Positions 11,042 through 21,692 of a stretch of 64,000 nt of DNA are shown here, piece by piece; within the stretch, counting starts at the first letter, position 1, and every line of letters begins with the position of its first letter. The stretch is taken from contig OY783191.1 in NCBI GenBank assembly GCA_963678675.1, positions 40,898,602-40,962,601 on the forward strand, read 5' to 3'. The position numbers and the translations under genes are program-made. The DNA is from Xiphydria camelus (Eukaryota > Arthropoda > Insecta > Hymenoptera > Xiphydriidae). The notes below the pieces were generated by a model that was given only the letters and a program-made list of their open reading frames with translations, had not been told where the DNA came from and ran no database searches.

Positions 11042-12287
11042 CTATTTTTCCTGCGTCGAAATGGTAATTAATTCGGTAGATTCTGGACGCGCTCTTATTG
11101 CCGTGCTCCTCGATGCGTCGTTCCGCGGAGCAGGCTTCGCGTTTAAATGCCCGGTGCTTTCGTTTTCCGTCCTTTCGCGTAAATTAGTGCGGAAATTGTC
11201 CCGACGGCGATCCCTGTCCCGCTTCGCGTAGCACTTAGATTCGGTGTGCCCCTTTCGCTTACAGTAATCGCAGCGCGGCGGTTCTGCTCGCGAGAAATGT
11301 TCGCGTTCCTGTCGCTTACCGTTGTTACAATTTCTTTTAAGATGTCCCGGTTTCCCGCAGTCGAAACAAACCGCGGATAACTTGTCGTTTGAATTCGCGG
11401 CCGAATATCTGATCTCATTCATGTAGGCTATTCGAGGTCTACTGTATCGCGAGTTCTTTGATTCGTTCAAATTTCGGACGCGCGATCGTTCTTTTTCATA
11501 TTCTTCCTCGGTGACGGCGAGGTTAACGGCATCCTGTAGATCTCGTGGACTCCGATGTCGCACGGGTAATTCTATTCTACTCGTGAGGCCTTTGACGAAG
11601 CAATTGCACGCGTTTTGTTTGGCTCGCGACTTTACTCCGCGCGCGATCTCACCTTCGCATTCACGGTCTACTGCCTCTGATATCTCGAATAGGAGTTTTT
11701 TTACGCGATTTCCGTATTGACTAACGGACTCATCTCTTTTTTGATGTATATTAGACATGCTAGCTTGTAGCGAATCTAGTGTTTTGCGCGGCGCGAAGGC
11801 ACGTTCCAAATCGTCTAGGAACTCGTCTAAATTTAGGTCGTTATCCGAATCAAGTAGGTAAATTTTTGCATCGCCCGTAATTTTTTTGACGAATTATTTT
11901 AAATAAAAACTGTTGATTAGCGGGTCTTACCGACTTCCAGACATCTCTGCAATCCTTAGCGAATTGACGTATCGGTGGAGATTTCCCGTCGAATTTCGGT
12001 ATGAGGTCCGATGCTATTTTTAAAGATATATATCGGGTTTCTTCGCTTCCCCGGCTTGAAACGTCTGACGTAGAATTTCGATCCGATTGTGGAGGATCGT
12101 CTCGTAATAATGTAACTGCCGGTGATGCAAAATCGCGCGGCAATACCAATGGATAATTAATGTTACGCGACGGCTCCGGCTCGGGGCGTGATACCACGGG
12201 TGTTATTTCCTGTATATTTTCTCGGGGTGGGGACGATTCATTTTGTTCTTCAACGATCCAAGAATTTGTAGATCGATTCCGATACAT
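11042..12287 (-). pseudogene. gag: Gypsy gag, frame broken once
   Basis: Two minus-strand frames make up the gag gene: 11850-12287 (N-terminal) and 11042-11809 (C-terminal). The second carries two zinc knuckles, CFDCGKPGHLKRNC and CDYCKRKGHTESKC, typical of nucleocapsid. The reading frame changes at a seven-base A run (plus-strand T run 11881-11887), and the sequence between the two frames is open in the second frame. A one-base length change in that homopolymer, real or a sequencing error, explains the break. Because everything else in the element looks intact, this copy is either newly disabled or mis-assembled. The C-terminus overlaps the start of the open pol frame. Confidence 0.85.
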
Positions 12288-12906
12288 TTTCGCAGAAGAT
12301 CTCTATTCGATATATACTACGTATCTTGTTATTTATAATATAGCCCTACTTGGTCACTCAAGAGATGATAACTATTTGACTCACTCTTACAGCGTTGTGA
12401 AGGGGTTGTCAGCCTCGTGATCTGGTTGCTGGGGTCGAACGTTGTATAGATGATGGGGGTCGAACGTTGTTCAGGTCGCCGATGCTCCTCTTTGTCGATG
12501 GTCGCCTCCTTGTCCGGCAGGGTTGTCCAGAAGTCTCTCTCGCCGTTGGATTACTGTGGTGAGTACTTCGTGTTGGTGATGTTGCTCTCTATGGTTGCCT
12601 GTGGTTTCAGGGATATAGCGTGCACGGCCGCTGAAACCGCTTCTCCGGCATTCGCCCGTCGCTCCTGGGGAAACCGTGCGAAAACCCAGGAAGGAGAAAT
12701 GGCACACCAAGAGGACGTCTTTCTCGGATTATTGGATGTCCCGTAGTTGATTCTAGTTGTCGTCCAAGGAGACACTCGGTGGGTTGAATCGGAAGTTGGC
12801 TCGGGACGTCGGATGCTTCACTCACTCTGTTCACAGTCTGGGTAATTACACTATATGCACTGTAGGTCAACGTCTTTAATAAATTTGGGTACACCGCTGT
12901 CACCAC
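12288..12906 (-). other. Retroelement leader with candidate primer-binding site
   Basis: Untranslated leader between the 5' LTR and gag. Immediately inside the 5' LTR the element strand reads G then TGGTGACAGCGGTG (about 12892-12905). It begins with TGG as expected for pairing to a tRNA CCA end. I cannot name the tRNA. No conserved protein is visible in the leader frames. Confidence 0.6.
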
Positions 12907-13729
12907 TGTTACGACCCGGCCTATCTCTAAACCCGGTCGCTCTATGACGCGAGGCGCGAGGATCGGGCACCGCGCGCGAGACGCGCGATTCAGGAACAAT
13001 CCGAAAGGAAACAGGGAAGAAAATTCCATACAGAGGTTGCCGGCAAAATTCGAATTTATTCCTTAAGCAAAAATCGAAGTTCGACGTTATTCTTTAAGCA
13101 AAAGGAAAAGTCGCGTTCGGTTCCGTGATCGAGTTGCGTCTCTCCCAAAAAATCTTCCAGCGTTTCAAATCCCTCTCGGCGTCGCCCGGGAAGGGGATGC
13201 TCCGGTGGGTGTGCCTCGTGCGATGTCCAATCGGGGTGAGTCCTCGAGAAAAGGGGTGTTTCCTCGAGGACGAAGACGTCGGGTGCCGTAACGTCTTCCA
13301 GATGTGTCGATGCGTCCTGTTTCGAATGCGCGGGTCCTGCGTTGGCGAGAGTTTTCTGCGAAGGGACTAAAAAATCGGTTTATAGCCCCTCATTGTTCCT
13401 GGGCCTTAGAGATGTTGCAGCCTTCGCTCCCGCTGTTCTCGGTCCGTGAGAAAGTCGCAGCCTTGGCTCCCGTTGTTCTCGGGCCGTGAGAAAGTCGCCG
13501 CATCTGCTTTCCTCCTACCTACCCTACCTCATCCCTAGAGTGACCATTTCTCTACAAGAATCTATGCGGAAAAGGGAGATATGCTAATGATGGGGATTTC
13601 TCATACGCAAGTCTTAATTCGAAGGCTCCTTGAACAGCCCGCGTTCTACAGCGGAAAACAAGGCGATCGTCGTTTGTGTAGGCTTGTCCAAAGAACCGTC
13701 GCTCTATGAGAACGTGACGTAATGTCACA
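12907..13729 (-). repeat. 5' LTR of the gypsy element
   Basis: 823-base copy of 5326-6148, with no difference seen on line-by-line comparison. It should contain the element promoter and polyadenylation signals, which I did not map. Confidence 0.95.
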
Positions 13730-13830
13730 AGTGAAATGTTGTCGGTAGAGCGCGAACTTTCGGTACGGCAGTGAAATGCTGACGCAAGCACGAACTTCCG
13801 GTGCGGTAGTGGTTCTCCTCTCGTCTTGTT

Positions 13831-14507
13831 TTGGGGCGTTATTGAGATGTCATAACCTTTGGTTCCACATTTATATATCGACGCTAATATTTAGGTGGTT
13901 TTTCTTTCACGACAACGCTGTTCGAGAAAATTAGTGTAGTAAGTTTTCGTTATTCAACTTTCACATTCGCCGGACGCGCTTTGTTACTCGCACGCTTCTT
14001 CGACTCGCCTTGAATGCCGAATGTTCGCCAAAGAAATCGTCAGAAAGAAGCTTGCTTTTTTCGTACATAATTACAACTGTATTCACAGCGCTGTTTTTAT
14101 CGTTTTATTTATCTACCCCTGATGCGTTCAAGCGATTATTAATTGGCTACGCTACTCGTATGAAAATTACGATTGGGACGGCTGCTCGGGTTTCCTAACC
14201 TGCGTTTCGACCCTACATACGTTATCCTCGTACTTTCTTGCGTTATGTACCTATATCTACATTACGAACGATTGCTCCTAGCGACACGATGCTCGCGGTC
14301 AACGCTTTTCTATAGAAAACGCGATGTTACAATCATGTACGCGAAAGAACACGTCATCTGACACCTCCCCCTTCTGTATAATAGTTTACTCGTATAATTC
14401 AATTGGAAATGATAAATTTCTGTATCCATTTTTTTTCTCGCCTTCATTGAGTCTCTCGCTCTCATTTTCTTTTTCTCACGTATGTATACCCAAAATCATT
14501 TACAGAG
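13831..14507. other. Upstream region of eIF3g
   Basis: No coding sequence supported. CATTTACAG just before the eIF3g start codon looks like a splice acceptor, so a noncoding first exon and the promoter probably lie here. A CTCTCGCTCTC-like pyrimidine tract precedes that acceptor. Confidence 0.45.
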
Positions 14508-15472
14508 ATGCCAGTCGCATTTGAAGTAAAGTCCAGTTGGGCCGACGAAGTGGAAGAAGAAGGAGGAGCTCTTCCGCCACCCTCTGAGGTATACGAGAAT
14601 GGATTCAAAATTCTCACCGAATACAAATACAACGAAGATGGCAAGAAAGTCAAGCTAGTACGCACGTATAAAGTGGAAAAACGAACTGTTTCTAAAAGTA
14701 TAGCCATGAGGAAGAACTGGGCTAAATTCGGAGACTCTACGGATGACCGACCAGGGCCTAATCCAGCCACCACGGTCATCGCCGAAGATGTTTTCATGCA
14801 ATTTATCTCTAGCAAGGAAGAGGACAACAAGGTGGAGGAAGACTCGCTGGACAAGCTGAAGAGTATGGGCGATAAAGGCGTTGTGAAATGTAGAAACTGC
14901 AACGGAGACCATTGGACGTCAAAATGTCCGTACAAAGACACCATCCTCGCCGGAGGTACGTCGAGAGAAATCTCTCTTTGTTCATGCGCCTCTCGATAGT
15001 TACGTCTAGCATGTTCACGGCTACTCGGTACTTTTTTTCAGGCAAAGTACCGGATGACAAGAAACCGTTGTTCGGACAGGGAGCACCGGGCGCCCCTCCG
15101 GGTAGCGTGATGGCCGACCTCGGCAAACCTCAGGGCAGCAAGTACGTTCCGCCTAGTATGCGCGATGGCGGTAATAAACGAGGTGATTCCATGCAAATGC
15201 AGCGACGCGACGACACCACGGCTATTCGTATCTCAAACCTGTCGGAGAGTACGTCCGACGCGGATTTGGAAGAGCTCGTCAAACCATTCGGCGCCATCCA
15301 GAAACTCTACCTCGCAAAAGATAAGCAAACCAATCTCTGCAAAGGATTCGCTTACGTACACTTTAAATTTCGAGCCGAGGCCGCCAAAGCGATTCAAACT
15401 CTCAACGGTTACGGGTACGATCATCTTATTCTCAATGTGGATTGGTCCAAGCCTCCGGCACAGAACAATTAA
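14508..15472 (+). CDS. eIF3g: Eukaryotic translation initiation factor 3 subunit G
   Basis: Two coding exons, 14508-14955 and 15042-15472, joined at a phase-1 GT...AG intron of 86 bases, give 292 residues. The N-terminal half has the eIF3g signature ([28 protein letters not shown], and [14 protein letters not shown]) and a CCHC-type knuckle [13 protein letters not shown] near 127-139. The C-terminal 80 residues are an RNA-recognition motif with RNP2 IRISNLS and RNP1 KGFAYVHF. The protein is the RNA-binding subunit of eIF3 and acts in scanning and reinitiation on the 40S ribosome. The length is close to animal homologues. An AATAAA lies at 15573. It converges with Skp2 on the other strand. Confidence 0.97.
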
Positions 15473-15572
15473 CAAGTCACGAGAGCCAGAGTGCACAGGG
15501 ACTTGGAATTATTTTCGAGCGTAACGCTCGAAACGTACCACAGGAAGAATTGATCAGTTTGTTGTTTCGAAC

Positions 15573-15578
15573 AATAAA
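15573..15578 (+). terminator. Polyadenylation signal of eIF3g
   Basis: Canonical AATAAA 100 bases after the eIF3g stop codon, within ACAATAAAGGTG. Confidence 0.6.
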
Positions 15579-16835
15579 GGTGATTATAACTATCGTCAAT
15601 CGCGTCTTAAAACTCTGATCGACCGATTCCTACACATGCTTACGAAAGCATCCCACGCGTCAGCTAAATTTGATATGTACGCAAAACTCTGTCACTTTGT
15701 CTCTGCTACTATCTCGCTATTCGGTCGCTACGAGTGTACCACAAAGTGTAATCCACAAAGATTGTATACTTTTTTTTTTTTTTTCGTAGGGAAGCTGCTG
15801 GTACAATGGATCGCGTTTCACAAAATCGATTTATTTCTATACAACGTACATAATCGTCTTTTAGATCTAGTATCCACGGTAGACAAATTTAATCTGTGCA
15901 AATAGAAAATATTTTTTTCCTCCCGTTTTCTCTCTCTCTTCTTCTGCGTTACGCGTTCATAGTACCTCGTAGCGTTCGGAAGAGAATGGAGGAGATGATA
16001 ATTCACCCACATCACGATACGGCATCCGCTCTTCTCGTGCTATAGGGACGGAGATAGTCCTTTGGATCATAAAGCGAACATCCTGCGACGATCTCATACA
16101 AAATACTGAATTATTAATAGTCTTGAGAATATGTACGAACGATCGTAATTCTTCGTTTCTCGCGTAGCATGATATAAATGTACAGACGAGGCAAGACCGC
16201 CGCGAGCACGATTCATACAACGATGCACGAAGTTGCGTAGAACTTGTACAGTCGTTTTAAATCGAAAGAAAGAACAAAATGATGGTTTTACCTTCAACTT
16301 TCATCAACGGAAAGAACGTGAACGAGAAGAAAATAATAATTACAACACAACTTTCGATATTACAAAGTATGGAGTAGGACGGTACCATCCATGTGCTTAA
16401 ATACTACTTACAAACATCAAGTCACCCAATTCCTCCTTGACGGCCGATAAACATCGCATGTACAAAAATAAAAATAGAGAGATTTATCAGACAGTTATCT
16501 CGGATACTACGATACTGTCGCACAATAGGTTCTGCTTTTACGGAGAAGAAAACGACTACGAGACGACACAACAACGGTAAAAAATCACACGTACACCGGA
16601 TGTAATGGCCACCAAATTCTTATGGGTGAAAAATATCAAAATGTATATCCAACACAGTAGTACATACGAATTCATCGCGCTATCTCGACAATGAGCGACG
16701 TTCGTTTACGCGATCCAACGAATGTAGATTCGAATAGAATCGCGCGACGAGACGCGAAAAAATGCCTCATTCCACGAGACGTAATGTTTTCTGTCCCTTC
16801 CACAAACGATCGAATATTTCAGTCTCTTTTTAAAA
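15579..16835. other. Convergent 3' regions of eIF3g and Skp2
   Basis: Noncoding stretch between two convergent genes. It has a T17-like homopolymer near 15768-15784 and pyrimidine-rich patches. No protein-coding frame is convincing. It probably contains the long 3' untranslated region of Skp2. Confidence 0.4.
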
Positions 16836-19380
16836 TTAATCCCTAACTCGATTTTCCCAAATACTCGTTCTTCGAAGACCGACGGTCGGTCTGGCGACGC
16901 AGCTGTACAGGAACTTGTTGATCTTGGTATTGCCGCAATTGGCTTGCAGCGTCGCGAGAGTTGATTCCGCCATCAAACCAAAGACGTTCAGATACAAGAG
17001 ACAAGGCATGTACGCTAGCCTCACGTAAGTCGAAGGTGGAATACTGTAGCAGCGACTGAGGGACAAGTGCTCCAATTTTGTGAAGCTCAGTAGACTGTGG
17101 ACGGTATTGATCGTAAGCATCGTACAATCACTCAAATCGAGTTCCACGAGATCCGGGCAGCATTTCGCCAGCTGTTTAACGTCTGAAACGTGGAAAATGT
17201 ACCTACGTATAACGATCGAGCCTCGAACCGACGAGACGCGAGCAACGATACGTGTACGTTTCGATCGATAGTCCACTCACTGTCGTCGGTCATGGTTTTT
17301 CGGCATCCGGCGATATTCAGTCGCGTCATAGAGGCGGGCAACGATCGGCAGAGTAAAGCCATAGAATCCGAATCTAGAGAGCACCACGATATGTTGAGCG
17401 CGCTTAACCTGAAGTAAAAAATGGGATCGTAAGAGGATAACTCGGGGGGGGGGGGGGGGGCGGAGGTTGTATTTATATATATAGAATTATCTCGCCGTGT
17501 GTGCTGAACCACCTCGACGTTACCTCTTAAGACAAGTTAGATTCTTTAAACACTCCATGTCGATCCCTTCGCACATGGTCAGATTCAGCACCTCCAAATA
17601 TACGTTCTCCCTGATTGCTCTGCAGCACGCGGCGTTCAACGTACACTTCTCGAGTGACAACTTCTTTAAATATTTACACTTGGACAAGAGAGCCGCCAGA
17701 CCGTCGGGAGAGACAACCGACATGGACAGATCCAAATATTGCAATTTACTAATGTAGCTCTGGTTGAGCGCTTCGCTGCCCGTCAGAAAAACAGAGTCCG
17801 CTATTTCCGCTTGGGCGAGCCTGAGGACTTGCACTCCTCGCGGTAGTATGTGTCCCAAGGTGCCCTCGTTTAAAACTTTACCGCCGAGGTCCAATCGGCT
17901 CCACAGTGCCTCGTCTCGAGCTATTTGACACCACCTCTTACAAACTAGCATCGAGCGTACCTGGGAAAAGAGAAAAAGAAGAGAGGAGCAGAGTACTTAT
18001 CGATGTTCGCGCGACCCATATGTACGGTTGCGGTAAATAACCGAAAGACTTGTACCAGGCACTTTTTGGGAAGCCACGTGAAAATCATCAAAATCATTTC
18101 ATCGGACAGCTTATTAAATTTATCTTCCCCCAGGATCGAACACTGTTTCTTTCTCCTGTACAGGTAGAACTGTTCGAGACCGCTCTTGTCGGACGCATCG
18201 CCCGATTCCTCTTTACCGAAACTCAGCTTGTTCTCGCCGTAAGTGTCCGTTTCGACGCGCGAAGCGTATCCAGATTCGTTTCCCAGTGTCGCGTAGCCGG
18301 CGCCGTCGTCCAAATCGAAAAGATCTTGCTCCAATCTTTGTAGTTTAAATGAAACGGTGCGGGGAACGACATTAATCTTAAGGATCGCATACGGTTCGAC
18401 AAAATTACTTATCGACGTAACGCGCGACCTCGCGACGTACCTATCCATATCGACTGTATCGAAACTCGAGCCTCCATACGTTTCGTCCTGACTTTTAAAC
18501 GTTTCATTTTCCATTGCGCCCAGTTGTCTACCGCTTTCGGAGCTGGCAGGCGATACGGCGCATTCTTGGGACGGCAGTTTCTTCGAACTTTCGCAACTCG
18601 CTTCCTCGTCCTTCAACATACCAACACCCATATCTTCCAGAATTTCTGGTTCTACTAGACTGGTATCGCCCACGCAGGACCATCGCGGACTGTTTTTAGA
18701 CGCGTTACTCCAGCTTCCGTTCAAATTATTGTTGCAACCGTCGTCCAAACGCATGCGCTTGCTGCAAAAAAAAAAGGTTCATCAAAGGACGATTTGTTGA
18801 TGTTAACGCGCGCGTGTGTACGATCCTGTTTACAATGGTTCGAAAGAGGGGGAGAATTAATTTGCACAAAAAAAATGAAACCTTGGTCGCTGTGGCGAGC
18901 GAGGCAGTGTAATTTTGCAATTGTACAATTTATTCGTAATCGAGAAAAATGTCCAATCGTTCTCTCCGAAAATGATCGCTACACGCCCGTGAACCGATTT
19001 TTGGAGGGAACCTCATCCGTGGTGTCAGCACGTCGCCTCCATAACTCGTGTTCGAATTGCTACCGCTTAATTATACTTTACAGTTTGGTGATGTTCTAAA
19101 AGACTTGGCGTTCGAACGTGTCATGATTTTACGCGAATTTCAATGCGAAAGTCAACACGATGAGTTCTTAACCTCATCTGCGCGCGCGTGCTTGCACACG
19201 CGCCATCGAGCGACAGGTACTCGTTTGTACGATCCAAAATCGAAATTCTACCATTTAGTACCCAAGAGCGATGTGAGCGATGCTTTGAAAAACAACTCAC
19301 CTGTTCGGCGGCGAATTTTCCTTGGAATTTTCAAGCGTATCCTCATTTCGCCGTACCTCTGCCTCCATGCCGGGATTCAT
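16836..19380 (-). CDS. Skp2: S-phase kinase-associated protein 2 (F-box/LRR)
   Basis: Five exons on the minus strand: 19301-19380, 18056-18761, 17524-17960, 17281-17408 and 16836-17182, 565 residues in frame. The F-box spans about 245-285 (LSDEMILMIFTWLPKKCL continuing VRSMLVCKRW), followed by leucine-rich repeats (YLDLSMSVVSPDGLAALLSK, LKKLSLEKC, LVELDLSDCTM, LEHLSLSRCYSI) and a tail resembling vertebrate Skp2 (LLYLNVFGLMAESTL). Skp2 is the substrate receptor of an SCF ubiquitin ligase that marks cell-cycle inhibitors for destruction. The N-terminal 240 residues are polar and unconserved. The start at 19380 gives MNPGMEAEVRR; a second in-frame ATG at 19368 is possible. An optional 105-base in-frame intron may lie at 18336-18440. 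A 17-base G run (17444-17460) lies in an intron. Confidence 0.92.
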
Positions 19381-19660
19381 TTTTGGCGGAATAAATTCCC
19401 TCTCTTTTCGACCGCGCCACTACCGAGCAGTGGCGCCTCACAGCGGGAGAATTATGACAACTGTGGAAACAGCTGACGAGAAAAACACTGGCGAAAGTTG
19501 CGAGCAGGTACTTGCTGCAGAGTAGGTACTGTCGCGAGGACGTCGAAGAAGAGGGTACACGTATACCTACATATCGCCATGTCGGGTGTCGCGATTGCAC
19601 GTTTGCCGTCTACGATGACAAAGAAACACGACTAACGAGACGAGATCGAGAGCAATCGCG
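19381..19660. promoter_or_regulatory. Shared upstream region of Skp2 and GXYLT
   Basis: Only 280 bases separate the start codons of two divergent genes, so this interval must hold both 5' ends and probably a bidirectional promoter. I see no unambiguous TATA box. Confidence 0.5.
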
Positions 19661-21154
19661 ATGAAATCCGGGTATCGACTGTTCTTCTTGTGCCTCGCCT
19701 TTGTTGGATTGATAGTACTCATCAATTTTACCGCAAATTTGCCAAACAAGGTATACGATTCGCGCAATGATAGAAATGTCACCCTCTCGAGTACCGTCGA
19801 GACATCGTCGAGTGGGACTGTCGGACGCGAAGTGGTCGTATGCGTAGTGGCGTGTGATGATAGATTGAACGAATCATTGACAATGCTCAAATCCGCATTG
19901 ATCTTTAGTAAGAGGCCGCTGCGATTCGTCGTAATTTCCGATTGGAATCTAATACCGGCGTTCAGCGAAGAATTGGCCAAATGGAAACGCACGTCCGATA
20001 AAAAGTTCAACTTTGTTGTAAAACCGATCGCTTTTCCGGCGCAAAGCGACGCAACCATGTGGAGGAGGCTCTTCAAACCGTGTGCGGCGCAACGATTGTT
20101 TCTACCCGTAAGTACGATCACCGATCGTAGGACGCGTCATATTGGTTTCTATGGGAATATTATGGTAGGAATTAATAAATTAAAAATGCACTGTTGAGTG
20201 GGAATTTAAGATATATTTAGAACGATCTACTCAGCTGTGCGCTGCTAGAAAGGCACTGGCACTCTCTGACAAAGAATTCTCCTGATTCCTTTCGGTTCTT
20301 TCCCAAGGATTGCATACGTCAACTGTGCTTATATATTAAGAAAGATGGAGAGCTACATGGGCTCTTAGGAACAGATAAACATTATTACTATACAGAGTCT
20401 TTGTCTTATTAAAAATACTTAAAAATTAAATTAAATTATTTCGCATATATCAATACGTCATATGTTTGAATCAAACCAATTTGTCTTTTGTTTTCAGTCA
20501 GTTCTAAACGACACCGATGCAATATTGTACATGGACACGGACACTCTGTTCTTAGCACCGCCGGAAGAGATTTGGGACGAATTTGCGAAAATGAATTCCA
20601 GCCAATTGGCTGCCTTGAGTCCAGAGCACGAAGATCCTAATACCGGTTGGTACAATCGCTTTGCCAAGCATCCCTATTATGGCAAACTCGGCGTCAACTC
20701 GGGCGTGATGCTCATGAATCTGACGAGAATGCGGGCATTCAGATGGACCGATTACGTGATACCCATTCACAAGCAGTACCGCTTGAAAATAACTTGGGGA
20801 GATCAGGACATCATCAACATAATATTTCACTATCATCCGGAGAAACTTTACGTTTACCCCTGCAGATACAACTACAGGCCGGATCATTGCATGTACATAT
20901 CGGTTTGCACCGAAGCCGAGAAGGCAGGCGCGTTGGTCTTGCACGGTTCCAGGGGAACCTTCCATTCCGAGAAACAACCACCCTTCAAGGCGGTCTACAA
21001 AGCCATGAGAGAGTACCGGCTGGGCATGGATCCCTATGAGAATTTCCTCCTTCCGCTGAGAAGATACTTGGCTATGGAGGACCGTTCGAATTGCGGCAAA
21101 GTGTGGAGGGCATTCGTTATCCAACCCGAGTTACATCTAGACCCGTACATTTGA
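19661..21154 (+). CDS. GXYLT: Glucoside xylosyltransferase (GXYLT/shams-like)
   Basis: Two exons, 19661-20107 and 20498-21154, phase-0 junction, 367 residues. A short cytoplasmic start is followed by a signal-anchor segment (about residues 6-24, LFFLCLAFVGLIVLINF), as expected of a type II Golgi/ER enzyme. The catalytic domain is glycosyltransferase family 8: the metal-binding DxD motif is D162-T-D164 in ILYMDTDTLFL, followed by WDEFAKMNSSQLAALSPEHE, WYNRFAKHPYYG, GVNSGVMLMNLTRMR and WGDQDIINIIF. GXYLT enzymes add xylose to O-glucose on Notch EGF repeats; the Drosophila member is Shams, a negative modulator of Notch. The intron is 390 bases. The assignment within GT8 rests on motif order and length. 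Confidence 0.9.
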
Positions 21155-21653
21155 GGCAAGATCGCAGTGGAGCTGCAGCCGTGCACTCTGCCATATCGCG
21201 CGCGCGCCTTCGCCGTTATTGCACGTGAGTGTCGCCGTTACTTTGGAATACGCGTACACTCTTGGAGCATTTGCTCGACCGTCCGAAGGATCGTTGCTCC
21301 CGTCGTGTAGATGGGCATTCTTCCGGCGCGCTACCATCGGATCGACTCGACGCACGGCGGGAGGTCAGTTCTCGTAAGGAGGAAAGCGTAGTTTGATTTT
21401 GTCGAAAATCGTGGACGCGTCGGGGCTCGTTTCGTACGTAGAGGTATGTACTATTGGTTCCGAGTGCGGCACGCATAGCCGCGTGTGCACCACGGATTTC
21501 GTCGTATGATACAATTTCTACGTCGCCACGACTAAAGATTTGACGGAGGATCCGTTAGAAGTTACTTAATTTGTATATTCGACAATTGCTGAATGATAAG
21601 TCCGTATTATAGAAATGTATATATAAGGATCTTTTATACAATACACACACACG

Positions 21654-21692
<39 letters not shown>

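Larger units (their letters stand above)
5326..13729 (-). mobile_element. Ty3/gypsy-type LTR retrotransposon, 8.4 kb
   Basis: Complete element read on the minus strand: 5' LTR 12907-13729, leader, gag with two CCHC knuckles, pol (protease, reverse transcriptase, RNase H, integrase), polypurine tract, 3' LTR 5326-6148. A 4-bp AGTG duplication flanks it (5322-5325 and 13730-13733). Integrase follows RNase H, which is the Ty3/gypsy order. Only about 480 bases separate the pol stop from the 3' LTR, so no env gene is present. The LTRs look identical by eye, so the insertion is recent. The gag frame is broken once (see gag). Confidence 0.95.
5137..13830. repeat. Family A repeat copy split by two later insertions
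   Basis: The outer repeat starts GGGTAATTTTTTATGCCACTGC and resumes after the retrotransposon at 13734 with AAATGTTGTCGG...GCGCGAACTTTCGG. Removing the MITE (5161-5311, TTA duplicated) and the LTR element (5326-13729, AGTG duplicated) restores ...CACTGCTTTACTACAGCAG followed by TGAAATG. That closely matches the uninterrupted relative at 25954-25975. The right end is approximate, at about 13830 after TTCTCCTCTCGTC. Confidence 0.7.
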
